Source: Aquila chrysaetos chrysaetos (lineage: Eukaryota > Chordata > Aves > Accipitriformes > Accipitridae). Taken from it: a stretch of 64,000 nt of DNA. The stretch's first letter is position 1. Each line of letters opens with the position of its first letter. The DNA is taken from NCBI RefSeq assembly GCF_900496995.4, contig NC_044006.1, positions 48,092,120 through 48,156,119 on the forward strand. Direction: 5' to 3'. The notes under the pieces were generated by a model. The model made no database searches and had not been told where the DNA came from. It saw only the letters and a program-made list of their open reading frames with translations. Positions 12,294-26,500 of the stretch are shown piece after piece. The translations under genes were made by a program, and so were the position numbers.

Positions 12294-14780
12294 CTTCAAA
12301 GCGGCAGTTGGCGGGCCGCCTTCTCCCCGGCGGCGGCTCTGCCCGCGTGACCCGCGGCGGCCTGCGCTCGCGCGGCTCCGCCCGCCCCGCCGGTCGGCGG
12401 CGCGGAGGGAGGAGGTGCGGCCGTGGCGGGGCGGTTTTTCCTTCTGGCGGCCCCCCGGCGCGGTTGTGGGGAGGCCGGGCCGGGGTGAGGAGCACTGCCC
12501 AGGGAGGCCGGGGCGCTGCAGTGCGGTCGGTGCTGCCGTCAGAGCCTCAGTAAATTGCCTTACGGCTCCCGATCTCTTGGAGTGACGCAGCGAGTATCCT
12601 AGGCTCTAGGCCACAGCCGTGCCTCAGCGGCTGCGGAAAAGGCCGTTGGCTGCCTTGCGCCCACCGCCTGGAACGTCTGCAGGCACCGGTATGGGTGAAG
12701 TGAGAGGGGAGGGAAGTGCTGTTGAGCGGGGGTTCTTGCTTTTGTTGCGTAAAGAAGAGTGGTCCCCGGCCTGGCTCTGTGTTCTCACCGTACTTGCCTT
12801 GCCTCTCGCTTGTCCCCTTGAAACAGGAGGTGAGAATAACTGAGTGGATGAAATCGTCCTGTTAGACACCTGGCATATAGAGATAGCAGTGCTCAGGGCT
12901 GAATGAACGTAAATGTCACTGAGCTTAGTTACAAGGAAGGTTTCCCACAGCACAAGGATATGTTAAGTGATTCTGTGTTTTAATATCTAAGCCTGATTTG
13001 AGCAGTGAAGTCTTTCAAAGTCAGGACTAATTACTAGTGTCTAATAAAGACACTTTCGTATGTTACTGTTTCCAGAGCATACAGGTTTTAGAAGAGGCCT
13101 GGAGGAGTATTTCGTCTCATATTCTTGCTGTCTCTCCATCATTTTGTTCCTTCCCATGGCTGTTTTCACTTACTGCGTTTGCCACTATAGTTTTTACACA
13201 GCTGTGGCAACATAGATGGTTACTTTTGCCTGTGTTGGATGTACACCAGCTCAGTGTAAAATACCAGTAGCACACAAAGGGATCAGAAATGCTGACTTCA
13301 GAGCAGAGCGTACTAGAAAAGTCTTCATCTAGAACCCTTCATTAGATACAAATTAAATAAACCAATCTTTCTGATCAAAGCATATGTTTAACCGCTAACT
13401 AAAGCTATTGTGCTAATGAAGTCTACTGTTCAAGTGTGTGTGTTCTCTATTTTGTACCACAATCATCCAAGTCTTTGACCAGCTGGGCTCCAGTAAAAGA
13501 GAAAAGGTGGCATTTTCAATATTAATCTTGCTTTTTTTCTAGAGCACTTTCAAATTTCTTGATGGGACTGCTGAAAAGGGATGAATTTTTAAGAATATTC
13601 TGGCAGTCACTTTTTTTTTTCCTTTGAAAGCATTGTACTTTATAATTTAATACCATAAAGAATTATGATGTATAAAAGAGATTAATTCAATAGTAAAAGG
13701 ACAGTGTATAGCAACAAAAATTCCACAGTGTGCTGGAGGCAAGGTTTCATGTTATTAAAGTGTTAAGATACCCATTATAGTCCTACTAAAAATAGCAAAA
13801 TTCTAATTTGCTTACATCTGAGATTAATGTTTCACTGCTTTTATCTTTGTTAGTTATGTACATCCTGATGACTCTGGAGGAAGTGGCCTGTTTGTATAGG
13901 AAAGTGATTTTACATCTGTGGAAATGTAGGGGTAAGTTACTACCCCTAAGGCCAACTAGTAAGGTTTCTGATTTGGCAGTATTTTACACTACTTTTGCAT
14001 AGCATAAAGAACGGCACACCATACCAGGTAATAGAAGAGCATTTACAGTGACAGTAAAAGTGGGCCTTAATTGTTTCATGGATGGTTTTTAGTAATTTAA
14101 AATTGGTGGAAGCCAGATAGAAATACCTTGTTAAGGAATATTACTAGAGATAATAGATTTATTCATAAAACTTGACAAGCTGAAATAAATCAAATTGACC
14201 TTTATCTCCACCTACAAAATTATGTATTCCCTATTTTTAATGGAAAAATAAGCCTATTAGATATTACAGTCTTCTGAACTTTAATGTCTGATTGTTACCA
14301 AGATCTGTTCACATTTTAACCCAGCTTTATAATAACATGTTTTACAATTAATTCCACAAGGAGGGATATGGGCCAGCTCCTACTTTTATTGGAGGCATTT
14401 TAATTTTAAAATGTGGAAAGATTGGCTTTATCTCTTCCTCTGCTGAAAAGCAGTCAATACATAATAACAGATTTTGGTGCTCTTGAAATGGGAGGGATAT
14501 AGAGCTGGTGATGAGTATAGCACATCCAACACACTAGGTGGAGAAGGAGTCTCATAGATCATGCGTTTCTTTGGAAGAAGAGTTTTATGACATCAGGGAG
14601 ATCATTTTAAGATCAGAGAGAAATGAACATCTTCAGCAAAATGAGCATACCTGTATTTGTAAATATATACATGAAAATGATCCACATTGTCCAGAAAATG
14701 CTTGGAGAAGTAGATTGTTCTACTCTTTCCCTGCCTACAGTTAATTTATCTCATCTACCAGTTGTAACTTGCTATAAAGT

Positions 14781-14900
14781 GAATTATGAACTCTCTGGGG
14801 CAGGAACTATTTTTCATTGTAAGTATTCTTGGTGTTTAGCACCTTGATCTTAATTAATGCCTGTAGGCATTTCTGCAAAACAGCTATTAAATAACAATCC
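14781..14900 (+). repeat. decayed L2/CR1-type LINE 3' end (probable)
   Basis: 'gaactctctggggcaggaac' followed by 'tatttttcattg', then 'gtgtttagcacc', matches in order the familiar 3' tail of old L2/CR1-clade elements (chromosome-wide 'ctccttggggcagggact ... cctagcac ... aataa'). It ends with an AT-rich 'attaaataacaat'. The match is from memory and diverged; the tail order is the main support. Confidence 0.45.
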
Positions 14901-16554
14901 AAGTTGATCAACTCCTCCCATGTACTTCATGCTACTTTAGAAGTCAAACATGCAGGCTGTTCCAGGTGTTATGAAGGGGTAATGGTATCTAAATTAGGGG
15001 GAGTGTAAGAAAGCTGACACATTCAACCTCTGATAATTGAAGCTAAGGGTGAAGCAAGGCTTTGATTATCCTGTAGAAGTCTTGAATGAAGGAGGTGTAC
15101 ACCAAGAAGTATACTTACTTTCAATTATGTAGCTAAATGGGGGGAGTGGGCTGTTATTAGATGACAAGTGAAAATAACTGCAAGATACATGTATGAGGAA
15201 ACAATGGAAAAAGGCTTGAGCCATGTGCAGACGTTGTAATGCAAAATCAGGAGGTGTTGGGGTCATTTCACATGCTGATACTTTTCTCACTTCCTATCTA
15301 ACTTGTTTACAGCTCTGAGTTCCTTCTGGCTCAGCATGCCTTAGCTCATGAAAACAACTGCAACTTCAGCTTCTCTGGGCTAAAAACCTTCTCTCCTTTC
15401 TTTGATACCAGTTTACTAGGGTAAATGGTAATATATTATTTTCTACATATGTTTCATACGTATAGTCTACATATGTTTTCCACACAGAAAACGTAGCCTG
15501 GGACAAACCTTTCTGTTTCAAGAAAAATAGGTAGTCCTTACTAGGGATATGGACCTGAAACTGTTTGAAATGTTGCCAAGAAAGAATCGGCATCGAGTGG
15601 AAAGAGAAGACTCTTGGAAATTTTAATAGTATTACCCAGGAGAGACTTAGGTTACCTTTTAATACACATCAACTCATGCACTGCAGGAGCTATCTCACAG
15701 TGCCCAGATAACAAAAACACAAAGGATTATCAAACATCCACTTACAAGGCTGCACGTGTACTTCACAAGAAACCATCTTTCATATGGAAATAGCAATTTA
15801 TGGAAATTAAAAGCTAGCAGTTCGTGAGAGGTTCGCTGGAGCAAGACTTTAAATCAGAGCTTTCACTTAGTGCTGGTCATTTTAAAGGTAAATTCCATTC
15901 AAGTAGATATGACCTGTTATACAACCACATCTAGTGACACAGCAGATGAGAAATTCTTTCCAAAGCGAAGTCAGTGGCCTTGAATTTCCTTGACGAGGTC
16001 AGCACAATATTCCTTTTGTTTTCATTAAATACCATTATTCTGTAGAACATGCTAATGACATTTCTTATGCAGTTCAATAGCTAATCACCTTTGCAGTTAT
16101 TTTTTAATAACACCATGGGTTGTGAGTAGCATGCAAATCGAAAGTGAAACATAAGACAAATTACCCAAATCCCATATAGTGCAGATGCAGAGGGATACAG
16201 GCAGAACTATACAACGGTAAAGGACAGGAGCAAATGCAGAAGGAGGGAGAGGAAGAAACTGGCTGCATCATGGAGCTGAACTAGTTGTAAAACACAAAGG
16301 AATGAAGTCATAAGGAGAATGAAATTATTGCAAGGACAATGCACTGCCAGCTACAGGTAGCTGGCATATAGTGACGGGATCCCAACACTTCGCTCTTCAT
16401 GGAAGAGCTATGTCAGCAACCTCACACCACCAATTCTCGCTGCTCCATGTGGAAACCGAGCAGATTTCTCAATGTGTATGAAAGAGAAAATCAATTGCAT
16501 TTCATTACAATGACATGGTAGACCTAGGTTAAGGTAATATGTATTCATGTGTAT

Positions 16555-16583
16555 GTAATAATAATCATGTTTATTATTATTAC
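16555..16583. repeat. 11-bp perfect inverted repeat (hairpin)
   Basis: GTAATAATAAT (16555-16565) and ATTATTATTAC (16573-16583) are exact reverse complements separated by 7 nt. It probably arose from a TAA/TTA microsatellite. The AT-only stem is weak and no function is implied. Confidence 0.7.
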
Positions 16584-19500
16584 AGTAACCAACTGTAGCT
16601 TGGTTGTACATTCAAAAATTGAAGTTACTCGTCTTTGACCATACCCTAGATCTAAGCTTAGAGCTAAAACAGTATTGCTTTGACATGTCGCATGGTTCTA
16701 AAAGAATATCAAGTTCCTACATAAAATACTACAGCAGTTTCACCATGGATTTTGAGAACCCCTTTCAAAATAAGCAGTAACAATGAAATCGCTGACAAAT
16801 TGCAATACATGAAGTTTTGCTCTTAAGACCATCTCTTAAATTGACATACAAAATGTTTTGCACAAAGAAGCCTTTTATCATCTTTGCTATGTCTGCTGAA
16901 TTCTTTTATGATAACTTGCATACTGCATGAATTATTTTGCTTTGATTATTAAAAAGTAGTCGGTGGTAGAAAATCTAATTTATTTCCTCACAATAAATAA
17001 CAAAGCTTAGAGCAGTAGGAGATGGAGTCGCTGTGTGTTACAATTAAAAGTTACCACTCTGATTAGACCAGTTAATTAAACCTATTCTTATTTCATACGT
17101 ACCTTCACATGAAGTCTAACATTTACATTTTACTGCTTTCATTTTCATAAATAAACATTATGCCATATAGCAGGCTAACAAACAAAAAGCCTTGTTCTTT
17201 GATGCTGACAATCACACTGAGTTGCATCTTCAATGCTGCTTAGGTGTGTTAGCTGAAAAATGGTACTAGCTCATAAATGTTCTTAGTCATACTGAGCAAG
17301 TGTGTCTCAGGGAGGCTAAAATTACAATCTTCAGCTTCCGAGTTCTGTGAATTTTGGTTCCTTCATCCTCTGATAGGATGGCTGTAATGGTGGTGATTCC
17401 AGGTTTGCAGAGCACAGGGAACAGGCTGACTGCTTTCTGTACATGCGGTTGTGTGAGGAACGCACCTTCTTCCTGAGATCAAGTGGAACAGCAGGACAGC
17501 TGTCCCAAACAGTATCTATGTATTAAGGACTTGTATTGCAAAATTCTACCATACTGATTGTTCATTTACTAGCAGCATGTAATTAATAAATGTTAAGCAC
17601 AAATGCTGTCTTCATATGATACAAAGTTTATAGTCACAAAATCCAAACCCAGACATACAACTAGTTATGGGGCAGTTTTAGAGTAGAAAAAAGCATTATT
17701 GTTGCAGGTACCCCTGGCTTCCAGTCTCTTTACCTCTACTTCACTAAGCAGCTGGCACTAAAAAAAAAAATTAGCAAAGATGTTTCTTTAATAAATGGAA
17801 AAAATAACTCCTACCTTAATCCTTTAGTATGTGAGGTAAGATGCCTGCACCATGAGAAATTCAAAAGTGTTCAATGTGTGATACTACATATGAGCTTTAC
17901 AGCCTTGGCTTGCGTATTTTCTTCAATAGTTTTGTACTGATCAAAGACATCTGTACTTATGTTCACCGCAGCAACAGGTTCCTCGCCCCCCTGTCCCGAG
18001 TTTGTGACACTATTTTTGTTTTTTGTTTTTTTCCTAGAACTACTGACTTGAGTGAGACACACTCTTTTGCCGAGAATGCTGGGCTACTCTGCTAGTATTC
18101 GAAAATCTTGCCAGTTACAGAATTGGTTCCAAAAGCTTTATTTTTTCCCCAATATTTTTTCCCCCAGAAAAGCCATGGGCACTTCAGAGCTTTTTTGTAT
18201 GCCAGAGTTATTCTAAATAGTTAAAAATCCTATCAAGCTCAGATTTCAGTATCAGCTACCATCTCCTCACAATGCTTCCTTTGAAGAGGGTTGCACAGTT
18301 TTTAAATGTATCACTTTTCTTTAGTACAATGGAAGCAGGTTGCAAGCAGATTAAAAGTACTACAATTTCAAATACAAGAGCAGTATCTGTTTTATTTTTC
18401 CCTGCTTAGCTAGATTTAATATGTGAAGGTATTTTCCCCGCTCCAGAATAATAATGGAAATAGTACTAGTATATCAGATACTGCTGTTTGCTTTGCGATA
18501 TTGCTAGCACAGAGTAATGATGAAGAAGAGAGAAAAATACAATTAAATTTTTGCTTTTCTGAAGAACTTTCTAAATGCTGTATAAGTATTTAACATTTAT
18601 AAGGGTGCTGAGATCTGCTGGAATTACAAAAGACAGATAAACAAACGTACCTTGAATATCAGAACTAAGAAGGCTTATTTTTTGATGAATTTGTATCTCA
18701 GTTGATTGACTGTAGTGGAAAAAGTGATGCAAGTTCTGACTGAGACTTCTGACTAAGTGTTTGTGGGACGAAACATTCATTTAAGCCAGCTATTTCATAA
18801 TAATCCACCCGCTTGCAACAGTTACTTATTTAAAAGCTATGTCTTGTCCTTCAGGTACTGCATATATCCAAAAGGAAGCGCAAGGACAGGAAGAAGTGTG
18901 TAGCACTTAGTTCACAGAGTGGGACTTAGCATACAGTTAATGAAATGCTTAAATGACACAGTGCACTGAAACCTGCTATGAGAGAATTTCAAAGATGGTC
19001 ACAAAAGACAAAGGGCTGCAGCTCCACTAATGTGCAAGGACTGGTCTGTCCCTGCAGCTGGCAGGGGCAGGGAGCACGTGCCCGTATGGTGCGCACACAG
19101 CTAGCTCTTGGATGTGTTCGGACCCTTTTGGCAACAGCTGAGTGAAGGTGCCCATCCAATGTACAGGGTCCACTGTAAAAACAAGAAGGCTGTTGATCTG
19201 TAATAACTTTGTGTAAATCAAGTTAAGTGCACACCTTGAAGAGGAAATTCAGTTGCTTGTCTCTCCTAAAAAAGGCATAGCAGCAATAGAAACAGATTTC
19301 ACAGAGATTACAGTGTGTGGAAATAAAATTTTATGGGAGATATGCCTAAACTCCCAGGAGGGCTGTGAAAAACCTAAAGTCTCTGCTTCAGTGTATAATG
19401 TTGTAGGTCATACAGTGATAATGTCACAGCTCCTTGACCTTCATGTACAGAGGCAACAACTAATATAAAACCCTACTAAGACAATGAAATAGGGCACAAA

Positions 19501-22500
19501 CAATTTGTTTGATGTTCTCCAACCACTGTTCTGTGATTTATCAGTGCTCCTAATAATAGGAGCTTGCAAGTGCTCCTTATAGCTCCTGGTCACCCACAGA
19601 ACAAATGTATGGAGTATAGCTACTCTCTAGCTTTCTGAAAGCATCTTTTTCTTAGATGAGTAAAAAGAAAGACCTGCTGGTTCCCTAGATACAGGGGGAG
19701 GATTTATTTTTATTTTTTAAAGGCGGTGACAATTTATTGTGAATTTTAGTCAGATAACTGAGGTCAAGTGTAGTTGTAATTTCTTTAATGAGGTAATTAA
19801 TAGATTAACAATGTTCCTGAAGATAACCAGCACAATATATGCTTTAACAGATAAATTAACTTGGTGTTTTGTAAACCATAGAAAACCATTAAGGTCCATT
19901 GAGCATCTGTGCAGTCCACTAGTCTCATCCTCCACAGTGCTTGCTTCACTCCCTACCAGAATTCCTTCCCAGTCACTTCATTTTAGCACTATAGCTGTGA
20001 GGCATTTGTGAGGAGTTCTCAAAACCTGTGTCACTGGACAGATCTTGTAGTCCGTCTTTTTGTCAATAGGCATCTGAAGTGCACAGGGGAAAATAATCTG
20101 GCTCAGCAAAATAAAACATAAATTTGCACTCAGAATGATACATGGCCCAGTTCATTGCTTGCAAGGAAGGACAGACTGCTGACTGGCTTTTCATTTGCAG
20201 ATTTAGTGGGGAATAGGAGTTTTGAGCTAAGACTTATTTGCATTTTCCCCTCTTCCAAGCCAACAGCGCTCCAAGGTGTAGCACACACAAACCATGATGT
20301 AGCAGTAGCTGTGCAGGTCTTCCGCTTTTCCAGGCATGTGGCCGGTGCATCCAGCCCCTGAACATGTTTGGATTTTGACCAATACATTAAATTCTGTTTT
20401 CGAACAGAAGGGTATTAAAAATCGGCTTTACAGGAGGGAGTAGAAAGAGCAAATACTCCCTTGCTTTGATTTCTGGTATTAAAAGTAGACATCAGTCAGC
20501 AGAATATGAACCACAGCTAAGCATTCTAGATTGGATTTTTCTCAAGTTGTTTGGCTGCAGGTGATGAGAACTACAAAATTTCAGTGCAGCCAAAGGAGTT
20601 CTTTCCCCCAGGGTCATGGACAGTTTCACCAGCTAGCCCGAACTGCTGCATGAAGGTTTCAGTCTCTTATGTGGAGACACAGCGGGCATCTGATACTCAT
20701 GTACTGGGTATTCGTTGCAGTTTCTAAAACTTCAGCAAAAAAAGGTAATTATTCTTCTCAGTCACAATACCTAAGAGTTTCAGTGAGAAATCTGAGCCTA
20801 TTATTGTGTGCTATATGAACATAGCCAAAGGAAAACCAACCCTTATCCTAGGGAGCTCACAAGCTTGTATTATGGCTATTGTATTATGTATTATGGCTGG
20901 TGAAAAAAGGAGGAGGAAACAAACTAAAGAAAAGAGGAGGATAAAAGAACAAGGTTTCAGGGAAGACAAACATAGTGTGGGTGGGGAGCAGTAATTACAG
21001 CTCATCACTCAGCTATAGTCTAGAATTTTTAAGTCTTATCAGCTTACCATGTCTTCAAGTTAACAGTAAATCTCAAAATTAGTTCACGGAATGCAAGATT
21101 TGGCTTACTGTTTGCTAAAGTTTAAAAGCTAAGTCAATTGAAAATTGATTCGAAAGCTGATCACGAGCATGCTAGGCAGAAAGCTTTCTTTCACGCTCCT
21201 AGGTTTCAATTCTTGCATGGAAATAACAGTAAACTCACTTTGAAGACCTTATAAAAGCTGTCTCTGCAAAATCATTTTTCCTTTCATCTCACAGAGAATA
21301 TGATTCAAACAAACCACACTATACATTCCAGTTTCATAATATTGAGAAAGAGTAGAAGTCTTTCAGAGAATCTGGCACCTAACAGCTGTTGCCACTAGAG
21401 TTGTAAATTCTAGTTACGTAAAAACCTGCAATAATATTAATTTTTAAATACATAAATTTTTAAGCCTTATGTTGACATCACAGCTTTTTATCAGAATATA
21501 GGTTTCCCCTGTTCTGGCTCTCATGGGCACACCACACTACTTCACAGGCTTTAAACAAAGTAAGGAAGGCAGATAAACAAACTTAGGAACAGATTGTTTA
21601 GTTGAGATTTTAATCACATCACTTAACTCCAGTGAATGGAGACAGTACTGCAAGAGTCAGTAGTTCCGAGTTCTGCGAGGGTAAGCTCTGCAGTTTTCAT
21701 CTCATCCTTGAATGCCGCCTTCTACACCTCTACCAGGACAGGACACAGAAAGAAGATTAAGGAAGAGACCGCGCAGGACACTAGGAAGCAGAAGCAGCAG
21801 CAGGATACTGTAATCTTATTTTTTTACAATTTACTTATTCCATTCAAGGCCTCTCTACTGCTGGGATATAAAAGGAAAATAAAACAAATAATATCTCTTT
21901 ATGTAAGGAAAAAAAAAGCATGGACATACTGTAAGCAGAAGGGGACTATTTAGGGAATTCTTCATGCTTTGAAGTCTTTGGATTTCAGATGGCAAGTAAT
22001 ATGATAGATATATGATGCATACAGCTCATGAGTACATGCAACCTCAATCTGAATCTTCAAAGGAAGCATGAGAAAGCTTTAAAGAGGACAAATGGTTGCA
22101 TCCCTTCCTCCTATTTTAATGATGGAAAGCCTCTGAAGGTCATTCTGTGAAAGCCTGTTATTAAGTCTTAGAGATCCTACCTGCTGAGTCTCACTTCAGA
22201 GCCCAGCCCTTTTGTTTAGGGACACTGACATCTGTATGGTCTTTCATCCTCTCATCTCAGCGCAACTTCAGATAGAGGGTTTTTTAGGTGAGCACCACTG
22301 CAGTCCCCTCAAATCACTGATCTTTGAGTCCTTGCTGAGGACTGATTGAAGGCCCAGCAGTCTAGCACATAAAGCATATATATCCCTCTGTGTTTTTCAG
22401 ACCTGTGATAATTCAGAGTTGAGATAAAATTATAGCCATTAGCAGTCACCACAGAGTCCCTAACTCCAAGCTTTCACTGTTACAGAACTATGAAATTCCT

Positions 22501-23116
22501 CCTTTATGTGAAACCAATAGCAGCAGCTGGCAGACATTTCAGATACCATTAAAATGCAAAACCAAAGCTTCCAAATGAGCAAGATATTTGTCAGTTATCT
22601 TCATCCTTCCATCTGTAGTCAGCAGGCACTTTTTGGTCCTCTCAGTTCAGATACTTTACCATGGACAGGACCCCTCACGCTCAGCCTCTGGATTGAAGCC
22701 ATGTCAGCAGATATCTGTTACCCAGTATAATTCACTAATGAAAGAACGATCCAATACGTTATCCACAGCCACAGTCTTTCAGTCACCCAGAAAATAACAC
22801 TTGCCAGAAACAAAATGAGCTGTACTGCAGAGGCCTTGTCTCTTTAACGACAGCAGCAGAAAAATATAAGGACATGGGAGATCGGACATACCTTTCAAAA
22901 GGAAATGTTCTCACTCTCCAGGTCAAAGTAAAGAGGCACCTGAGGGTTTTGCTATTCCTTTGTAAACACAGCAGAGCCTTGTCTTCCCCTCACACTTACT
23001 ATCCCCAGAGCAGCTGCTCCTGGTCTGGAGAATTCTTATGAACCTGATGCAGACGCACCTGTAGTTACGGCTTACAGAGTGCTCTGACAAAGCAACCCTG
23101 AATTGTACTGCTTGCT

Positions 23117-23132
23117 GGGGGGGTGGGGGGGG
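23117..23132 (+). repeat. G7-T-G8 tract
   Basis: A 16-nt run with a single T interruption, isolated in AT-rich DNA. It is able to form a G-quadruplex in principle. No neighbouring gene gives it an obvious role. Confidence 0.7.
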
Positions 23133-23462
23133 TATAATTTTTGCTCATATTGTGTTCTATCATAAAAGCTTTACTTCTCAGCTGAGCTGGCTCCTGCCCT
23201 TTCCCTGCTGCCCCAATGCCTCTGTTGATGGAGCTGCACCCATGCTTCAGCAAGTCTCCAAGGCATTGCGCTTGTCTCATTGTCTAATCTTGCTCTAAGC
23301 AAGTCTGTGCAGTTTGGCACTAATAACCCTGGCAGCTGTCTGGATTATGAGCAGTACCTACAAGATGACAGTGTTGAGAAGTGACTTCACTAGGTCAAGC
23401 ATTGTACAAACACACAGTAAAAGACAGTACAGCTTAAATGAACAGGGAAAGTATGGAAGAAA

Positions 23463-23565
23463 TCCTCATTTAATAGGTGGAGAATAGAAGCACTGAAATT
23501 CAGTGATTTACTTCAGGTTACACGAGGATGCACAGACCACAGGAAACAGGTTACCAGAATCCTTT
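23463..23565 (+). repeat. MIR-like ancient SINE core (probable)
   Basis: The sequence follows the MIR/CORE-SINE order: 'cctcatttaataggtggaga', 'gcactgaaattcagtgattt', 'acttcaggttacac', ending with 'ttaccagaatcc'. The MIR consensus as I recall it has 'cctcattttacagatgagga', 'gaggttaagtgacttgccca', 'aggtcacac'. Diverged, with small indels, but collinear over about 100 bp. Confidence 0.45.
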
Positions 23566-26500
23566 TTTGCTGCTTTAAATACAGGGCAAATTTCCATCAC
23601 CTTTCCTCACACAATCTTAAAAATGATCACTTCAAGCTATGGGAAATTCACGTGTGGGATATTTAGTTAGTGGGTGCTGGAGTGCATCTGCAAATGCTAG
23701 GATGGGACAGAGTCTGGCAGCAGCAGGTGTGCGAGATACCTACTGTTGACTGGGACTATCTAGCAAGAAAGTAGGGGATTGTTAGAGTGGGCTTCTTGCC
23801 TGTTGTCCTTGCTGATAGGACATTCACTGCCACTCTTGTCTCTTCTCCCTGCTACAACAACTAACTTCTCACCCAAGTCCAGTAGCTGAGCAGCTGGTTA
23901 AGGACAGCAATTCTGATTGCTGGGAAGGACAGCAATCTTTAGCACCAACAAAGATACCTACAGCCCCACTCAGCTGGTTAAACGGAACTCAGCTGTGCTG
24001 CCATGCCTGTTACAGGAAAGCTGTTACCCTTCTGAGCCACCTCTCTAAAAATGTAAGCCCGGGGGAAAAATTGTCTTAGATTCCTCCTGGCAATGGTCTA
24101 TTTTAATCAGGATTGTTGCTGTAGCTGCTTCTTCTGTAGGGAGGGTGTCAGACAACAAAAAGCATGGTGAACTGTCAGGTAAATGATGTTAAAATCACCT
24201 GATTGCATTCAGCCCTTATGTTAATGTTGCCAATGGCCATGAAATCACCCTGAGTCACCTCTGTGAAATCTGTTAAAGAGCAGCAGGGAGAGCTGTGCTC
24301 TTCTAGCACTGGTCAAGAGGTTTTGTTAGAATAATCAAAGCATTATTGCTGCTAAAGTGAATGTGCCTATCTCTGGGCCTCCAGGTAATTTTCTGAGCAA
24401 GTGATCTGTAGTCTACCAAAAAATAAAGACTAATGTTTTCACTTGATGCTTTCATTTCATGTGCGTGGAGGCCCACATTTCACTGCTAACTGATTAAATG
24501 TGGTGGTAAAAGGTACAATCTTGTGGATCTCGGTACACGCATAGCATCCTTTTGAGGAGAGAGCACTTGCAGGATGGAAGTGTGGATGCATTTAGGAAGA
24601 AGCTTGGTACAGGCCAACTTCCCTTCTATCTGCTCCCCTGGAATAACTCAGTTTGCTATTATTTAGAAGAAAAGTAAAAATCAGCTTACGAGCTTACACG
24701 TCCTGTAGGGGCAGATTTTTTTTTTTTTCCCCTGTAATGCAAATATGCTTTAATGTCAAGAGGAAAATGACAGGCAGGAGGAGAAGGGCCAGAACAGTCA
24801 TCAACTAATTTTATGGCATGGTGGGCCTCCCAACTTCCATTGGTCTCCCTTCTTCCTCTTGCACCTTGGAAGCTTTAATTGAAGTGAGTGTAGTTTATTG
24901 ATTTTTAGCATAAGGTAATGCGTTAATAGTCAGAGGAGGTCAAAGTAACTTTAGGCTAGTTTAGAGGGGATGTAATGAGACATTAAGGATGTGTAGTGTA
25001 TTAAAGATCTGATTGTGTTTTCAATGAAATCAGAAGTTCCTTTGATTTTAGCAGCAAAATTCCTAGCCATAAGAAGGGAAAAGTGTACTTTTTCTTTATC
25101 TGAGGACAAAATTATTGTCTTTAAAAAAGAAAAAGCAAGGATGTAGAAAGTCAGCACTTTAAAGTAGTATCTAACTCTGGTTTTATGAGATAATAATTTT
25201 TTTTGTCTTACATACTTATGGCTCAATTAAGCCATAAAGGCACAACTTCAGTGGGATGCTGAGGAAGCAATTGTATTCTAAAGCAAAGTTTGAGGGTTTT
25301 TTTTCAAGCTTTCCTATAAAGAGGTGGAGTCCGAAGAGCAACTTCAGCCCATGGAAAATAATAGGCTTGTTTTGGCTTTTTTTTTTTTTTGCCTTTTTAG
25401 ATGCAGTAAAAATGAAGACTACAAGAAGATCACAAAGTTTATAACAAGAAGCGTTCCTGTAGCGTATAGAGATGTCTGAGAGCACCTCCTGCTATAGTCC
25501 AGCAAGCAAAACATCTTCTGTATGATTCCTTAGTTCTCCTATGAGGGATAGTACCACAATCCCACTGTCTACCATCTTCATTTTCTTGTTGTTGCAGGTG
25601 AAGCCTATGTGAGTCTGAACTGGCAAGAGATGAAACTGTTCAACTGAATTTAGCTACATTTAATATAATCATTTACAGCAGATCTAATACTATATAGCAT
25701 TATATGCTATGGTCAAAATGGATATTTAGAGGAGTGATTCCAGAGGCTGGCTCCTCTCCTGTGTACAGTCTGTAGTTACATTCTAGATTATGCTATTTTA
25801 TATAAACTACCAATACTGTATAGTATTATGATGTCCCGTTGGCTCTAAGGATTCCTAACATCTTTCTATAAAACAAAGATGAAAAATGATGTTGTATTTA
25901 CAACCAATAGAACATATGAATGCTTGCTGTTTGGTAGCATAATGAAACTGCTAACTCAGCGTGTCTAATTTTGCCGTTACAAATACAGTGAATGTACTTT
26001 TACTCTGTGATAATAATGCAAGATATAGCTTATTCTTGACCGAACTTGACTGTACCATATATGTCTACACAATTTTTTCTATTTATTCTGAAAACAAGGC
26101 AGATAGGTTTGCTATGTGTATTCATAAAGGTATGTGCTTAAATATTTTCTCGAAAACACCTTAAACTTTAATATTTCCAAGCACTCATTGTCCATCCTGT
26201 CTGTCCTCCCTCTCGCCCTCTTCTTCAGAGAGAAAGAAATACATCTTTGTGTGTACTGCACATGTATGTATGAAAAATAAACTTCCTTGCTAGCAAGTAA
26301 ATCCAAGAACAATGTTGCTAGCAGCTGTTGTGCTTAAAGCCCAGCTGAGAACACTGTTCTGTTATAAGCTCTCAACGCTCTTCTCAACATCAGTTATCAA
26401 TGTGCCAGCACAATTTATTGTAAACCCAAATGCCCAGGCCAGGAGACCACAAAAGCTCCTCTGTCTTGTGTGAGGGAACTGAAAAGAGGCTTTCACAGTG

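Larger units (their letters stand above)
11042..12560. promoter_or_regulatory. ARL4A: CpG-island promoter of ARL4A
   Basis: About 1.5 kb of very GC-rich, CpG-dense sequence starts just upstream of the ARL4A start codon and ends sharply near 12560, in otherwise AT-rich surroundings. It carries GC boxes, two inverted CCAAT boxes, an NRF1-like site, a CRE-like site and an X-box-like site. I see no convincing TATA box, which fits a dispersed housekeeping-type promoter. The 5' UTR of ARL4A must lie here; whether it contains an intron cannot be decided. Long open frames on both strands (for example plus 11033-12286) are side effects of GC richness, since stop codons are AT-rich. A divergent plus-strand transcript is possible. 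Confidence 0.85.

Noticed and set aside
12829-12831. Plus-strand donor site as proof of a divergent gene
   Set aside because: A single donor-like sequence without a matching acceptor or coding frame is insufficient; kept only as a low-interest hint.
14538-14847. Two overlapping plus-strand frames with Cys/His residues
   Set aside because: No spacing typical of a zinc finger, and the end overlaps an old LINE-tail-like repeat.
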